13,073 nucleotides of DNA from Chloroflexota bacterium (lineage in GTDB: Bacteria; Chloroflexota; Anaerolineae; Aggregatilineales; UBA2796). Both the position numbers and the translations under genes were made by a program. Location of the stretch: the NCBI GenBank assembly GCA_017743585.1, contig JAGHYP010000049.1:1-13073 (forward strand), in the 5' to 3' direction. Below the pieces are notes generated by a model. That model saw only the letters and a list, made by a program, of their open reading frames with translations, did not search any database and had not been told where the DNA came from. Shown in pieces: positions 12,346 through 13,073 of this stretch. The stretch's first letter is position 1. Every line of letters starts with the position of its first letter.

Positions 12346-13073
12346 ATGAGCCGAAGTGTTCTGATCTTGTTGCTGTTGGTCGTGGTACTAGGCGGCGGCG
12401 CGGCTGTGCTGCTGCTGATGCAAGATCAAACTCAAGAGAGCGAACCGCTACCTGCACCGCCAGTCGTTGTCGAGCCGCAGTTCACGCCGATTCCGCCTGT
12501 TGAGTTTGTGGAGATCGTGATCGCAGTTCAGGAGCTGCCGCGCGGCATCGTCATCCCTGAAGATGGCGTTGCCCTACGCCCTTGGCCTAAGGAAGCACTG
12601 CCTAGAGATCACATAGACGATGTGCGCAAAGTGGTCGGGCGTATTGCGCGCACGGATATTGTCCGCGAAGCGCCTATTCTCTCCTCGCAGCTAGTGGATA
12701 ACATTGCGCAGCTCGCCTCAGTAGGCTCGGATGCAGCAGCGGTGCTGCCGAACGGCTTGGTGGCGGTCGCCATGCCGATTGATCGTCTGACCAACGTGGC
12801 GCACGCGCCGATGAGCGGCGATACAGTGGATATCATCATCTCGTTCCTGTTTGTGGACGTGGACGATGAGTTCCAGACGCGCCTGCCCAACAAGATCACC
12901 TTGACCGTGCTGAAACAAGACGGGACGCTTGAATTCCAGAGCGGCATTGAAGGACGCATCGAGCCGAGCGGCGATTTCCCATTCCCAATCGTGGTCGGGC
13001 CGAGCGAGACGCAGCGTCCGCGCCTTGTCACGCAGCGCACGATCCAAAATGCGCTTGTCATCCACGTCGGCAC
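12346..13073 (+). CDS. cpaB: Flp pilus assembly protein CpaB/RcpC, 3' partial
   Basis: The frame starts at ATG 12346 (GGGAGA at 12335-12340) and stays open to the last base: 242 codons, C-terminus cut by the window. An N-terminal membrane anchor (4-25) is followed by a Pro-rich linker (33-51) and a SAF domain (about 55-116: VIAVQELPRGIVIPEDGV, then RPWPKEALP and VGRIARTDIVREAPILSSQL). The CpaB/RcpC domain begins at about 137 (GLVAVAMPIDRLTNVAHAPM, SGDTVDIIISFLF). CpaB is a periplasm- or outside-facing assembly component of the Tad/Flp type IVc pilus machinery. Other tad genes (cpaE/cpaF/tadB/tadC) would be expected to the right. The gene directly follows the regulator/kinase pair, which suggests those regulate or belong to the pilus locus. 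Confidence 0.92.
   Translation, partial: MSRSVLILLLLVVVLGGGAAVLLLMQDQTQESEPLPAPPVVVEPQFTPIPPVEFVEIVIAVQELPRGIVIPEDGVALRPWPKEALPRDHIDDVRKVVGRIARTDIVREAPILSSQLVDNIAQLASVGSDAAAVLPNGLVAVAMPIDRLTNVAHAPMSGDTVDIIISFLFVDVDDEFQTRLPNKITLTVLKQDGTLEFQSGIEGRIEPSGDFPFPIVVGPSETQRPRLVTQRTIQNALVIHVG

Noticed and set aside
12609..13073. Minus-strand frames at the right edge
   Set aside because: The plus-strand cpaB frame from 12346 is open through this region and has clear SAF and CpaB domains.
1..13073. CRISPR array, insertion sequence, prophage or defence island
   Set aside because: No regularly spaced repeats, transposase, integrase or phage genes found. The gene content is ordinary chromosome plus the pilus locus edge.

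Overview
The window reads as a stretch of a Chloroflexota-type (Anaerolineae-like) bacterial chromosome. This assignment is an inference. It rests on an estimated GC content of high-50s percent (not counted), a long L25/Ctc ribosomal protein, a MutL carrying its own endonuclease motifs, a DegS-like kinase/NarL-like regulator pair directly upstream of a CpaB (Tad/Flp pilus) gene, and a tRNA gene without an encoded CCA end. Gene density is high and no gene-free stretch exceeds 300 bases. I see no CRISPR array, insertion sequence, integrase or prophage gene.

Layout, left to right. (1) 1-2277: a multi-sensor histidine kinase (GAF-PAS-GAF-PAS-HisKA-HATPase) whose start lies off the left edge, followed 28 bases later by a site-2 membrane metalloprotease (2306-3547). 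(2) 3570-3998 (minus): a small conserved protein of unknown function. It is divergent from a cytoplasmic sulfite-oxidase-like molybdopterin enzyme (4249-4902), across a 250-base gap holding several inverted repeats. (3) 4903-5152: a gap without a convincing gene. (4) 5153-6378 (minus): a two-gene operon with a 4-base overlap, made of a ParB-fold protein resembling free-serine kinases (SerK/SbnI) and a small, probably beta-rich protein of unknown function. (5) 6491-8242: mutL, divergent from that operon. A hairpin then separates mutL from an initiator tRNA-Met on the minus strand, which has a clear sigma-70-type promoter. (6) 8525-9544: a family 2 glycosyltransferase (ExoA-like), convergent with rplY/ctc for ribosomal protein L25 (9556-10194, minus), which has a near-consensus promoter. 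(7) 10384-12211: a response regulator and a DegS-like histidine kinase on the plus strand. (8) 12346 to the right edge: the beginning of cpaB. It is open to the last base.

The most notable part is the right end. The DegS-like kinase keeps its phospho-acceptor His and the HDxxxQ phosphatase motif, but it has lost the Asn of the N-box, the Asp of the G1 box and a Gly of the G2 box. Its neighbouring response regulator keeps the phosphorylatable Asp but has lost several normally conserved residues of the LuxR-type DNA-binding helix-turn-helix. Together they look like a two-component pair that no longer works in the standard way, sitting just ahead of Tad pilus genes. Second-tier observations are the initiator tRNA with a U1-U72 mismatch and the serine-kinase-like ParB-fold operon.
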